Assembly (NCBI GenBank): GCA_037954325.1
Contig: JBBMNZ010000001.1
Location: forward strand, 14,481,758 to 14,545,757
Length of the DNA: 64,000 nucleotides
Reading direction: 5' to 3'
Source of the DNA: Fistularia commersonii
Lineage: Eukaryota; Chordata; Actinopteri; Syngnathiformes; Fistulariidae
The notes under the pieces are model-generated. The model did no database searches. It was not told where the DNA came from and saw only the letters and a list, made by a program, of their open reading frames with translations. This document shows positions 11,070-24,100 of the stretch, piece by piece (position 1 is the first letter of the stretch; each line of letters begins with the position of its first letter). Made by a program: the position numbers and the translations under genes.

Positions 11070-12560
11070 TGTTTTTTTAGCTGTTTTTTTTTTTTTTTCC
11101 AATTCCTTGAGTTCCTCTTGTAACTGAAAAAAGCAAATGGAATTTCAGCTATAACTTGTTTTCTGATCATTTTTCTGGGAAATATGAATGGTATAATTTC
11201 TAGTTTCCTATCGTGAAGTTACATATATTTTGATTTAAGTGTTAAATATCGTCTCTCCGATTAATTACAAAGAATGTAGTATTACGTTGAATCAGACAGG
11301 TCTCGTGAGGACACCATCCGTCTGACACGAGTCTGGTTGTTTTTTCTACAACCACAGTACCACCTAAATAAACCCCTCACAGACCAGCTCAGTGGCCTGC
11401 TCCAAGCCCACAGACCCACATCAAATACACTTGTATACTGGCTTCCACTGCAAGCCTCTGCTTTGACAGCTGGCTGCCGGGAATTTCAGAGACGTTTTTT
11501 GGAAAGACCACATGAGAATGTCTTAATATGTACACAATTATAATCAAAAGGCAATCAATTTGTATGTTCAGATTGTACATGCCAAATGGTTACTTCTTGT
11601 AGACGAGTATGTCAGTCAACTGAAGGCCATTTTTTACTTTAAATCAAGATATCGTTACAACTAACATCTGTCCCTTGAAGACAATACTATTTTTATTTTT
11701 TCTTTTAAGTGATGTCATGTCTTCAAATTAGAGTCTCATATATCATTTTTGAATATATAATTTTGCTCGGGTGCACAGATGAAATGTGGTCATTATAGCT
11801 ATGGATTTTAGATCTTAGGATAAATGTCATATATGTAAAAAAAAAAAAAAAACACCTTTTGTTTTCTTGAGAATTCAAACATCACTTGACAAAGCTTCAA
11901 GGGCTTCATCCTGTCAGGTTGTCATGGGAACCACGTATCCCTCAAATGAACCTCTGATTCCCTGATGCATGGTGAATAACATACAAATCCCTGCGTATCT
12001 TTTTAAGTCCTAAGTGGAAAACACATGCATGAAATGTCTGAATGAGCTGCTGTCCATAACATCAATGTAAAGTGGAGGCTGAAGAGGAGGGAGGAAGCCG
12101 ATCACGCTGAAATTAAGGGCAGGCTGTGCAACAGGATGCTTTATGTTATGATGATGTTGTGTGAGGAGCAGCCCGCATAATGCATAAACAACACAATATC
12201 ACCAAAGAACAGCCAAGTGTCATATTAGTCAGGCCAGTGTATCACAGGAGAAGACCTATTCTTTTGAATACCTCGGTAACACAAAGACGTCAGCTCTTGA
12301 AAGAGTTTGTTCAACTGCCGCCTTAAAACCTTAGGTGTTTTCAACCCAGTGCGTGTTTTGGTATTTACTGAATTCAACCTTTACCTGATTGTCAGGGAAG
12401 AGCAGAGAGGAAAAATGTGACTGTAATTGTAGCGTGTACAGAGTTGTGCGCCTGTTGTTGTGGCTACATATGTTTTGGTTCTCTCTTCACCTGCAGGAGG
12501 AGCTGTGGCTCCCCTCAGCCCTGGCTCAGCCAGAGGAGAGAGATCTCTCATTTTATCCTT
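11070..12560. other. intergenic fam161b-ngb
   Basis: No coding exon or bounded repeat recognised; only homopolymer runs and AT-rich DNA. It should include the upstream control region of ngb. Confidence 0.5.
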
Positions 12561-12812
12561 CAGTGGCATGAATAATACCCACAGCGCTGGAGAGAGAGCA
12601 CATCAAGAGGCAAACAGGAAGAGGAGAGAGATAGAAGGCACTGTGTAGAGCGTCTATCTGACTTGTCTATCTGACTGCACAACAGGCAGGGGAAATTGCG
12701 CACCAGAGTTTCAAGCAAGGCTGCTGCCCGCCTGCACGCACCCAAACACACTCACATACATACAGACCCTTTGGATCAGAAGAAGTTGAGGGAGAAGACT
12801 GACCTCAAGAAG
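12560..12812 (+). promoter_or_regulatory. ngb: ngb 5' region with probable untranslated exon
   Basis: A donor (AAGAAG|GTACGG) at 12812/12813 pairs with the acceptor TTTTACAG at 12948, joining an upstream non-coding exon to the exon that carries the ngb start codon. The left boundary of the exon is not visible, and no TATA box was identified. This structure removes the upstream in-frame ATG at 12938 by splicing. Inferred from splice signals only. Confidence 0.4.
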
Positions 12813-13081
12813 GTACGGTATGGCTGTACATCGCTGGACAGGTTATCATGTGCTGCTGATATGACCCCCCCCTCACCCCCCCAGATTCGACCCATTGCAA
12901 GCACATCTGTCGTGATACTGTCACTTGATGCTCCACCGTGTTTTACAGGTGGGTTGGCAGAAGTTTCCTTGTTGGATTTACCAGGATATTATGGCTCTGT
13001 GCAAACCAAGCCTTCCAACCCTGTAGAGGAGTTGTGCCTTTCCCTTCCAGAAGAGCTTGTATCATTGAAGCCGGAACGAGG

Positions 13082-14195
13082 ATGGAGAACCTGTCAGGGA
13101 AAGAGAAGGAGCTGATACGAGACAGCTGGGAGAGCCTCGGCAAAAATAAAGTTCCTCATGGGTTGAACATGTTTTCAAGGTAATATCCCACACACTAAGT
13201 ATTGATAGAATTGAAAAAAACACTGAAAATAAAGTTTAAATTCTAATAACAGCTTCTTGTTTGGTCAAGTTTAACCTTAGTATCTGTGATGTTAGAATAT
13301 CTGAGACATGTAAGGCGAGAGAATCAAGTGAGATCCTTCATCACACACTTTCCTCGGGACCAGAGGCTCAACTTGTTGCTTGGCGACAGACTGCAATAAT
13401 CCACAATTTACTCGCAGACAGCTGGCACTGAATCAGACACTGGCAGGAAAGATTTGTAGATGTATGATTTATACTTTGATTTTTCTGCCTGTCTGAATGT
13501 TTAGCGACCCCTGCCATCTGTGTACACATATAGAATAGTGCATTCGTGTTTCTGTGCTAGACTGTTTGAGCTGGACCCGGCACTCCTCAGCCTCTTCCAC
13601 TACAATACAAACTGTACCTCCACTCAGGACTGCCTCTCCAGTCCTGAGTTCCTGGAACATATCACGAAGGTGAGCTCTATTAAGCACAAAAACCATTTCA
13701 CTTGGACTGATGACACTTTTTCGACGCTTTTTCATTGCACAATTGAAAATATCTGCTTGTGTTTACTTTTCTGCGTATTCAATGAAGGTGATGCTCGTGA
13801 TCGATGCAGCGGTCAGCCACTTGGATGACCTCCACTCGTTGGAGGATTTTCTACTCAACCTTGGGAGGAAGCATCAGGCAGTGGGAGTAAACACTCAGTC
13901 ATTTGCTGTAGGAGCATCTAATAGAACAACTTCTGAAAACAGAAGCTGTTATGCAAACAACTGAGCTGTAAACAACTGAACCACATGTGAGTGTGTGTCT
14001 TCTGTTTTTTGTTTGTTTCTTTCTTTGTTTGTGTTTCTTCAGGTGGTGGGGGAGTCCCTTCTCTACATGCTACAGTGCAGCCTGGGCCAGGCCTACACAG
14101 CCCCCCTGCAACAAGCCTGGCTCAACATGTACAGCATTGTGGTAGCAGCCATGAGCCGAGGGTGGGCCAAGAACGGCGAGGACAAGGCTGACTGA
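13082..14195 (+). CDS. ngb: neuroglobin
   Basis: Hexacoordinate haem globin of neurons and retina; binds O2/NO and is implicated in redox protection (family knowledge). Coding exons 13082-13179, 13561-13669, 13788-13907 and 14043-14195 give 159 residues, the usual fish length. Visible residues: CD1 Phe45, distal E7 His66 (FLEH), proximal F8 His98 (LGRKHQAVGV), and the C-terminal MSRGW signature. The introns fall at B12.2, E11.0 and G7.0, the neuroglobin pattern; the E11 intron distinguishes it from haemoglobin and myoglobin genes. Cys51 and Cys57 lie in the CD-D region, with the first displaced relative to human Cys46. The start is MENLSGKEKELI. All splice sites are GT-AG and in phase. No disruption seen. 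Confidence 0.96.
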
Positions 14196-16215
14196 GGCAC
14201 ACAGCGGGAGCTGCTGAGCTGTTGCTGTCAAATCACTCATCATGGTTGCCAAGGAATAAGGTTGTGTAACTTGCAGCATTGTGGCTCTTGCTGCTGTACA
14301 TTTGCTCAGTGAGTGGGGTTGCATAGTGTAGCAAATGTATGGTGTGGTTACACTTGAATCGGCCAATCACAGAGTTGTTGTCTTTGCTGTGGGCGTTCAG
14401 CTGTAAGGAATGACTGCAGTATAGCTATGAAGATTCTAGCCAATGTGCTTTGATTGTTCAGGACCTCTGAAGAAGCATCAAGGATAGTTAGGTTTTGTAT
14501 ATAATGATTTTTATATCTCTCCTTTAATTATAACGGTGACCGTTGTGATATTTTGTGTTGTATCTTCAAAGAGTTGCACAACAGTGAAACACTAGATGTC
14601 ATATTTGAGTATCACACCACTCCGCCTGCCACGGGTTCATTTTACCTGCACAGGCAGCTCTTCATCAGTTAAATATACTGAAATTTGTAACATGTTCAAT
14701 GTTTTGGGACAAAGCAATGTAATTTTGCATAGGAGGGATAATCGCTGTGGTCATTATAATAATTGTGTTTTATATGGTAACCACATATCACCTAATTTTG
14801 TGCATTACTTTGTCATAACTCTTATCCTATTAATATAAAACAAAGCACATTTTTTAACAACCTATACTATCATTAGATACTGACAAGAACTGTTATTCTC
14901 TATTATAGCTTTCCTCAGTCATCTCAGACTGTTACGGCATCCTTGTGCACCTTCATTTACATGGTGTATGTGATGCAATCCTCACCAGAAGCTGTGAGTG
15001 TTTCACAAGGCTTCAGCTGACTGTTAATGGATAACAAATAAGACTGTTATATTACCTTTTGGTTTGGGGCTAAAGGGCATCTCTATGGAGTCAAACCGCA
15101 AATGTCCTTTTGGTTAGTTTCCCAAAATTGAAGGATGTTAACTTATTCCTGTTTCCTTATATTTCCCATTGACTGTGTTGCTATTGCTACAGCTGTACCT
15201 GCTGTATGCTTTGAGGTTGAAGATGGCCACGATATTCCCTCACAACAACAAGAGAGTAGTTTTGGATTACCCCAAGAACCTCTTAAGTTATTCAAGCAGG
15301 ACTAACTATAATATCATCTGACCGAGTCTAAAGTCTATGTATTATAATAGCTGCCATAGCACTGAATATATCATTCTAAGCTGTTGTTTACCTAATGCTG
15401 GGTAACTTAGCAACTGTGTGCCACGTATTCGATAATAAGACTATTCTACTGTACATCCAAACTGCGAATATGTTATTTGTGCTTTTTAGCAGAGGTTAAC
15501 TTAACAAAGTTTATTTTTATATTCTGAAATATAACATGTTTATTTAAAAACACAGATTTTTCCTGAAATGCGATGTACATTTTCACCTGTTGGATTAGCA
15601 GTAAGTTACTCAAAGAACGGGGAATAAAAAGTAAAGATAAATGTACTTGTTGACAATTTAAAGAGTGCTGATGGTGTCTCGCATCATCATAGCTTCATCA
15701 TTACAGCATATAAGCCATTTCTTAATGTGGAGTCTTTACAAATAATTTAAAATCAGAGTTTTATATTTATATATTCTATCCTTGCATCGTCAGTTTTGTC
15801 TGTAATTACCTGCCCTCGAGGTGTTATGTTTGTTAACTGAGTGTGTCGGTGGTGTATTTCGAGTGTTTCCTTTCTAGCATTAGTTTATTGCCCTTTGCAA
15901 GTTTTTGTTCTCCATGCCTCTGTTTCCAAACAGCTGACATTATGTCTTTTGTACAAAGCCTGTACAGGGCATTCCTTGGGGGCAAATTGCCATCTTATCC
16001 TATAAACATCCAGCTCTGTACATATTGGACATGTCACTGTCTACCTCATCATTCTCAGCTGCTATATTACTGTGGTGACTTCACCGTATTATATTTGACC
16101 AAAAACGCACATTATTATCGTCAATGCAATGAACTTATTGCTAAACTTTGAAGAAAGAAAACAGAAAAAAATATGTGTGTGCGTATTTAAGACTAAATAA
16201 AAGTGGATGTTGTGT
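14196..16215 (+). other. ngb: probable ngb 3' UTR and downstream DNA
   Basis: No coding exon is recognisable after the ngb stop. Canonical AATAAA signals occur at 15623 and 16196, so a long 3' UTR of about 1.5-2 kb is possible. A 102-codon open frame at 15843-16151 has no recognisable domain and is taken as chance. Confidence 0.45.
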
Positions 16216-17685
16216 GGATATTTGACTGCTCAAACAGGTCATTGTCTTTCCTCCCGCTCAAAGACTCATTACGGTAACGACAAAATTGTCAGATTTTTTG
16301 AATTAGTCACACGATGGCTGATTTCTTTTGCACAAACAATCCATCCCTGAGTGTTACATAAGATCCATGCACAAAATGGCTCATCACCCTTAGCTACAGA
16401 GATAAGGGCAACTTCAGGCACATCGGCCCACTTATTCATGCAACTGCACGATGTCACATCAAGAGGTGTGTCAGACTTTTATGAATTTGACACACATGCT
16501 CGATTTTTCTACAAAAGTAGACGTGCATCTGCGACTCATTAAATATTATTTAATGTATATGTGTTAGTGCATGTGTCAACAATAGGCAATCTTTAATGAC
16601 AGAAACGATGACGGGAGGGTACATATGATGATGTTATCCGTAGACTCATTTCTTGCATAAACACAATTTGATTGGATTCTTGTAAACGTCACATATGAAC
16701 TGGCTGTCAGTTCTGCTGTTGTAGCAGCGGCTGACATGGCCTTAATCTGTCTCTGCTGCTAACAGCATCCTGGTTCAATGTCCCTCTGAGACTCGTCTCT
16801 ATTCATGCTGACTCCATGTCTCACTTCAGTCTGCTGACACTTACTGAGAGAGAAGCCGATGGAGGGCTCTCTCAAGTGATCAACCCTTGAGCAGCTTAAA
16901 CAATTAGCAATTGGCAAATTACATTAGGTGTTTATTTCTCACCATTAATTAGTATTGCCGCTCTATAGTCTTACTTTGTAGTGCACGTGGATTTGCTCTG
17001 AGTGCTATCGTCTGGAGAAGAATCTGTGACAGTAGACAATACATTATTTATAGAAAATCTCCAATGTGTTTTGGAATGAAGGATTATTAAATGTTGTCAT
17101 GGTAACTCTTAAACGATGCTCCTGAGTTCCATGAATGTCTGCATGCTCAAATTTGTGTTTGATAAAGAAGGACAGAAGGGCAGTGGTGCTCGATCACTAA
17201 ATCATGGAGAGCAGTGGACAGTGACGATGCATGCTGCAGCGACTAATGAGGTTTACTCAGATCCCTCTCAGCAGCCAGACGCCCGCCAGCTCAAACAACA
17301 GAGCAGCAGCCTCTCAGTATCTAAACAAGTTGTATCTTGGCAGCCTTCAAACCCCCTTCTATACAATCCAAGCAATAAAAAAAAGGCACTCTCTCTATTT
17401 TCATCATCGAGGGTGTTCGATAAATACATAAACAAATAAAAAAAAAACATGTACAGAGTAAGAAAGATTAATTTTCCCATGTTTAAAGACAGAGCAACAT
17501 TCTGAAATTGTTATAAATAGGATTTTTTTTTTTTGCAAAAGTGAGAGTATAGAGACGCTTGGATCGTGAAGCAGCAAAATTGCAGCTTGTATAGAAACTG
17601 CTGAATAGAACAGATTGTTTTAAATGCTAAACATACTAAATTTTTACCCTGCGGTTTCAAAGCGTTTTACGCTGGATTCATCTGT
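16216..17685. other. gene-free intergenic DNA
   Basis: AT-rich sequence with no supported exon, RNA gene or bounded repeat. Confidence 0.45.
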
Positions 17686-17689
17686 CCAG

Positions 17690-17872
17690 ACAAACTGATG
17701 GTGGGAGAACTACCATGCGAGGTTCTAACCAGACTAATAGGAGCAGTTGGGGAGGGTTCGGTGTCTTGCCCAAGGACATAAAGTATGTCAGCACAGGGAC
17801 AGGAATTAAACCGCCAACCATGTAGTTGGCAAGAAGCCTGCTCTACCAACTGAGCCACAACCACACCTTTAT
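17690..17872 (-). mobile_element. tRNA-derived SINE copy
   Basis: Read on the minus strand it begins GTGGTTGTGGCTCAGTTGG then TAGAGCAGG, a tRNA-like A box, and continues to GGCGGTTTAATTCCTGTC, a B-box-like element. Spacing is right for an internal pol III promoter. The body contains the 'TTGGGCAAGACACCGAACC' stretch common in fish SINE copies. The tRNA part could not fold as a clean cloverleaf, and the tail is degenerate, so it is a SINE and not a tRNA gene. Confidence 0.7.
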
Positions 17873-18714
17873 TTCTGGAGGAGCAGGGTTTTTTCAAAAG
17901 CAGGCTGTTGCAGGCTGCAAACTAGTGCAAAACCAAATGTACTTCAGTGGTACTGTTTCTTTGATGTTTGCAGGTATGCTAATGATAATGATTCTGTTGA
18001 TGTGTTTGCCAAGTTAGCATTTTCTTGTTTCTTATGATACTTTCTCTCTGGTTACATGTTGACCTAGATAAGTTTAGAGTCTGGCGTAGCTTGTTATAAT
18101 GTGGTGCACTAATTTTGGAACCTTTAATAATGTTGGCTGACGAAACCAACCCTTGGTTCAGATGCTGCTCCAAAGCTTTTGGAGTACCATATTATACTGC
18201 ACACATCCTGACACATCCTTGATCTTAAATGTTCCTTGCAAATGAATGTATTTACGGCAAGAGGCTGTGATATAACATGAACTACAATTATTGTGTGCAA
18301 TTGCGGAATGAGCGATGCAAAGCTTTGTAAGATTGATGATGATCACCAAAACTCAGAATAATCCTTTGACAAAGGTTAATCAATTCAAATAAAATGTAAC
18401 ATTTTCAGAGCCTATTTGTTGGTGTGAATACTTACAAGGTACCTTATAAAATCCAGTTCAAACAATTTCTGATCTTTTTTCACCATATGGGCAAATTATG
18501 CACAACAGCCTTTTCCTTCTGGGACGCATTTCCTAAAATGACAGCAAACAGATGTCACAGAAAATGACGAGAGCTTTCAATGACATTGCATGCTTTTCCC
18601 CTGCAAACAGATTGCTCACTGTACATAAATTGAATATTTGCACAGGTAATTAGAAGAGCATCAACTTCCAAGTTGGTGACAATTGTGTAATACAAATGTG
18701 AAGCAGCCAGGATG
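17873..18714. other. gene-free intergenic DNA
   Basis: Nothing supported on either strand. Confidence 0.45.
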
Positions 18715-19235
18715 AGGAACACATCCTCCAAATCTGAGACTATGGTGCTCAACCGTAAACGGGTGGAATGCCCACTCTGGGTCGGGGAAGGGGGAGTTCA
18801 AGTATCTCGGGGTTGTGTTCACAAGCGAGGAAAGGATGGAGCGGGAGATCGACAGGCAGATCGGTGTGGCGTCTGCAGTGATGCGGACTCGGTCTGTTGT
18901 GGTGAAGAGGGAACTAAGCCATAAGGCAAAGCTCTCAGTTTAGCAGTCGATCTACATTCCCACCCTCACCTATGGTCACCAGCTGTGGGTGGTGACCAAA
19001 AGAACGTGATCGCAGATACAAACGGCTGAAATGAGTTTTCTCTGCAGAGTGGCCGAACTCTCCCTTCGAGAAAGGGTGAGAAGTTCAGTCATCCAGGAGG
19101 AGGTTGGAGTAGAGCCGCTGCTCTTCAGCGTTGAGAGGAGTCAGATGAGAGGGAGGTCAGGGCCTCAGTACTTTGGCTGCTACCCCTGTGATCAGACTCC
19201 AGATAAGCAATGGAAGATGCATGGATGGATGGATG
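18715..19235 (+). mobile_element. LINE ORF2 C-terminal end, decayed, with (GATG)n tail
   Basis: Broken plus-strand frames read VQVSRGC/YLGVVFTSEERM-like, then PTLTYGHQLWVVTK, then AEMSFLCRVAELSLRERVRS and GVEPLLFSVERSQMRG. This is the standard C-terminal region that follows the reverse transcriptase in a fish LINE family. In-frame stops and a deletion before the final segment mark it as dead. It ends in ATGGATGGATGG repeats, as RTE/Rex-type LINEs often do. Clade uncertain. Confidence 0.75.
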
Positions 19236-20806
19236 AATGGCATTTGGGCAGGAGAAAGTAGAAGGACAGGCCATGCACCCAGGTGAATTCACCTTTCACT
19301 GACAAGCATGTTCTAAGCAGTTGCCCGGGGTGACGGGAAATGTTAGGGACTTTTCTTTCTGGTTTTGTAACTCTCAGCAATGAAGAACTCTGGGTGTAAT
19401 TGTAGACACGTCTTGGTACCACTTCTTTCAAACCCCATCTACTCAGAAACGTGTTATCTTTTTGTTGTTGGATAATTAGCAGAAAACAATAACAAATGCT
19501 TGGCTTTGCTTCACTATCTGTCGGCATCATGGTATCACTGATGCTGCTGAGAGGAAAGAAGTTCTAAACTGCTGTTGCAGCAACAATATGATGTTGCTAC
19601 ATGACCCATTGCGATGTATATTATTCATAGAGGCCTCAGTTACCTGTCCTGCACCTGTCGTCATTCCTGAAACTCCCTCCTAGCTCAGGTTTGTGTGACA
19701 ATCTGTGGGGTTATACTGAGAGACACAGAGACGTGTTTACTTGTTACAACCAGGGATGAAAGTAATTGTAATTTTTTGCTATTCTTGTACCATTACCAAA
19801 ACCTTTATCTCTCTTTCTTTCACTTCATTGATTTTAAAATGAAATTTAAATAATTGAGTCAAAAACCTAAACAAATCAAAACAATTCCATATTTTACTGT
19901 TGGCTACCTGTAGGCTGTTGGAGTTGGCAAGAAAAACACTTGACAATGTGGTAAACTCTTTCAATAATCACAGGAATGTGTGGAATTTCGTTGCCATAAC
20001 TTATGGTTCGTTCTGTCTCGGCGCAAGTGGCATCTCTTGGTGTCTGAACCTGGTGTGGAAAGCGTCCCAATGGATTAAATCAGACGCATTGATCCCCATA
20101 GCTAATAAACACATGTGCACTTGGGTGAAATCAAAGCAAAATCTTAGGTCATCAGTTCATAAGGAGTTCCTTTCCCGAGCTGTTATTTATAGTTAAAATT
20201 TAATAAAATAAAATTAAATGCAACAGCTTACTCTCCTACTGATTTCAATTGGGAAATTTTTCAATGAATGTAAAGACAAACGTGTGGTACACGTTTCGAA
20301 AGCTGGGCACAAAGAAGACCACCAGACTATCTCCTAGGGCAGGGGGAGAGAAGCAGGGCAAGAGCCTTGACGAAGATAGGGAAACGTTTAGCTCTGTCCA
20401 GCACGGACTAAAACACAGCGCAGATTGTTTACGAATCATTCGGAATGACTTAAGAGGGACCGAAAAGACACAAAATACTTTTGAAGAAAGCATATTGCTC
20501 ACGGATCTATTTTTGGACCCAGTGTGCAACCGTGACTTGTTCTGAATGAGGGCTTCATAGCAGCCAGCTGCTCCTCCATCTTCCAGCTACTGCGTACTTC
20601 CACTGAATCTTTTAGTGGTACTCAGTACCGGACTGTACCAGCTTACTTTCACCCCTTGTTACAACCCCCTCAAAAGCTCTGAAATATGGTTATTTCAAAT
20701 GTAACAAAGCTTGAAATGGACCAGTCTACTTGCTTGCAGACTGTAATTTTTCTCCAAAACTCAATGTTAAAAGTCTATTTGAATGCCACTCACTTGGTCT
20801 TTGTAC
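19236..20806. other. intergenic DNA with two unassigned open frames
   Basis: Contains open frames at 19900-20196 (98 codons) and 20249-20545 (98 codons) on the plus strand. The second, starting MGNFSMNVKTNVW, is rich in charged residues and has coding-like composition. I do not recognise a family, and neither is clearly bounded by splice sites. Could be a decayed retrocopy, an exon of an unrecognised gene, or chance. Confidence 0.3.
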
Positions 20807-21121
20807 CACTTATCCTGCACATAGTCTGGTGGGGCTGCTGGAATCAATCCGAGTTGTAATTGGGCAAGACTGGGTGCGCCATAGAGTAGTCGCCTGTCAA
20901 TCACTGGGCCACATATAGAGACATATGATAATTTACTCTCTCATTTTCAAATTCGGTCTTCAATTAACCTTCTGCATGTTTTTGGTCTCTGGGCGGAAAC
21001 CACACATGCACGGAGAGGGCTGGCAAACTCCACACAGAAAAAAAACGAAACAGTTAGCCTCTGAAATCAGACTGGCAATCTTTTGGTGAGAGAGCTAACC
21101 ACTGAACAACTGTGCCGACTC
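20807..21121 (-). mobile_element. degenerate SINE copy ('GGCACGGTGG' family), minus strand
   Basis: Read on the minus strand it has the same order of blocks as the copies at 8469, 53888 and 61134: a head ending in GGCACAG/GTTCAGTGGTTAGC, TGTGTGGAGTTTGC, CATGCAGAAGGTTAATTG and a tail block around GGCGACT. It is more diverged than the plus-strand copies. Confidence 0.6.
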
Positions 21122-24100
21122 TATCTGAGTGTCAACTAAACAAGTGAAAACAAGTTATTTTATCGAGAGATAACAAATAATTTGCAAAGTTTGAATGCCC
21201 TGAACTACTTTGTTGGTAATCAAGCCCAATTATTTCCTTGTCTGTATTGCACTTGTATGCCCTCATCCATCAGTTTGAGGGGTATTGGTCATTCAACACA
21301 TGAATAAGTAAATAATTAAACAACTTATAGTGTTGTAAATTCAAAACAATCGTCGTTATGCCGAACAATGAGATGATTCAGTTATGAAAACACTGGAAAA
21401 TAATTGACAATTCAGGCCTCTTCAAGCCTCTGTAAAATTTGGGTGTTATATTTTGTACATGGCGTTACACAATACATTCTGAAATTTAAAGTGAGCAAAT
21501 TTTGTTCATCCAAATTATGTCAAATGTGTTGTGTATGTGTTTCAAAAACATTAAGAACTGGTTCCAATTTTTATTTAATGCAAGATGTGATCCAAAAGCC
21601 ATTGTGTGTTCACGGATGCACCACCATGGCCAAAAGCTTCTAGTACCGTGTTGCCCGTTAAGCTCCGATCTGGACCTTTGCAGTATTTCTTTCCCCCATA
21701 TATTCTGCCTTTTTCTCCCCTGTGCTGTTAAGGGAAAAAGGTAAATACCAGTCTGCAGTCTTAAACTCTCTTAACTCAAAAATGAACTAATTCAACTCAT
21801 GTTCATCAGCATCATTTTATTTCTTATTACTTTATTACTGCGATTGAATGGGGAATAAATCAGATTACATCTGAAGCAGCTTTGTTTACCCCCTTTTAAA
21901 ACATGATTTGAAAAAGATACAAAACTATTTGTTTGCTACCAATTGAACTCCCATTTCAAGTCATTTCAACAGTGACCATAACAACCACATATTGTTTTCA
22001 TCCTAGTCAGCCTGCTGACTGTGCTCTGACGTGTGAAGTTGCCTCGTACAGATGACACTACAGACTTTTTCAGACGTGTTTTCTGTAGTCTGAGCCACGT
22101 GTGTGTGTGTGTGCACGTCTGTAGAGGTCACTGGTGGATCTTGTCTCACAGTGCTAATGCAAAACAAGAACTGATTTCTGCAGATGCGCATGTGTCTCAG
22201 CAGCTGCTGCGAAAATTTCTGCTAAAAATATATGATAAATGATGTATACTAAAGGCAGATGTACAATGCTAAGGATTCAGGAAACATGAATTATGGCAGA
22301 TAAGAACTACGAAAGGAGTATTTATCTCCTTTCGTATCTCTATATATCTCTATATATATCTCTATATTTATCTCCTCTTATTTCATTTTAATTATTATTT
22401 TTTGTTTGTTACATTTGAACAGGCACAGGTTACTTAAGTTGTTCAGGAGAAGCTGCAGAACAGTTTTTCTTTGAAAATTATGGTAAAACATTTGTACTAC
22501 AAAGGCTTCACTCAACCATATATCTGCTTGAAGATGAGTGAGTAGTATGTTTTTTTTTTTTTTTTCCTTTTTCAAACATTGTAACACGACAAGTCAGTAG
22601 CTTCTAATCCCTTGAGCATTCCCACATGGCAAACTGCAGACTCTGCTGCCCTTCCCGACAAACTGTAGCAGAAGAGTTCATGGCACAAGATGAGTCAGTT
22701 GAGCTGAATTAATTTTAATTTCAGATCACAGCACTTCACTTTTGACAGATGAAAACCTTTTAGCCTGACAGAGATGAATCTCAAACCCAGTCAGTCCCTC
22801 TACCCCAGTCCTCTATGAGATACGACAACCCTCATTTATGGCAGGTTGGTCACAAGGAATCAAGTACTGAGGATATTCAGATTTTATTACAGAGAATAAA
22901 AAGTAATGAACAAGTCTGGGAAAATAATATACCTTCAAATAAACCTCCAATCACAGTATACTCAACAGTATATGAACAGATGTGATGGGATACTGTGAAA
23001 CAAGTTAAGCATGAGAATGAATGCATAGCCTTTAGAGCCGAAAATAATCTCCATTTTGTATTTTTCAAACAAGACCATATGTAACGATCTGTGAAATAAG
23101 CTTCTGCAGAAGAAAAACCACAACGCACTGTGGCAGCTTGGAGGAAAATGTTCGAGATGGTCTTTGAGTTTTTTTTTTTTGTTTAAATCCGTCAAATAAT
23201 GCTCTTCAGTGGCCACTTCATGATCCTGTCAGGGTTCATGTGTTCTACACAGCAGCAGAAGCTCGAGCCAGAATCCTCACAGAAAGAGATGAATACATTT
23301 ACTTTCATGAAGCATTAAGTCATACTTTTTTAAAAGGATGCAGCAAAAAAATAAAAAGAGATGAATAATCACAGTACACAACAAGTTTACATGATTTAAG
23401 TCATTGTAGACCACCCAGACAAAATAGAAAATGTAGCACTGAGTCACATTCATTGCATTGACTCAAAGTAATGACAAAGCTATTAAATTTAGAAAGTCAT
23501 GAAAAGTGTTTGAAATAAAATTGAGTGTAAGTTTTGTTTCATTTGAACATGATGAGCTTAAAGTCAAACTTTACATTTTCTGTATGTACACATGCACACG
23601 CACGCACACGCACGCACACACACGCACACGCCAGATTTACGAGTAGTTGTTATATAATAAATAATTTGGATTTATTATATAAATATATCAGACAGAGCCT
23701 TTTTTTTACTGCTACATTTATCTGTTGTACTTTGTTTTACAACAAGAATGAGAAAAAACGTGAGCTCACCCAAAAGCTCTGGCAGAATTTTACCACTGCA
23801 CTAAAGGTGAAGAAACAAATCCTGAATGTTTTAAAACCTTAAACTGTCATTGCTAGTTGAAAGACCTTTTCACAAACAGCAACTGGAGAAAATAACATGA
23901 AAAATTCAAAGGCCTTGAACAAGCAAGTAAGCGGACCTTAAGTGGAGATGGTCCGGGACTTAAAGGACTATCTCAACCTTTTGGCAAAATAGTCTGGATG
24001 CCAGGATCCCTGTTGCAAGACAGGAAGATAGATGGCTTTCAGTGTGCCTACGTGATGGGACATTGCACACTTGCTTTCAGCTAGTATGCTAAGCACAATT

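Noticed and set aside
12938..13081. In-frame upstream ATG extending neuroglobin by 48 residues
   Set aside because: It lies before the acceptor at 12947-12948, in intron, and the globin family starts at the ATG at 13082, giving the expected 159 residues.
15843..16151. 102-codon plus-strand ORF downstream of ngb
   Set aside because: No recognisable motif, no splice partners, lies in the probable 3' UTR with a poly(A) signal after it.
17800..17872. Possible tRNA gene (GGCTCAGTTGG head)
   Set aside because: It has SINE body sequence attached and no clean acceptor stem or anticodon arm.
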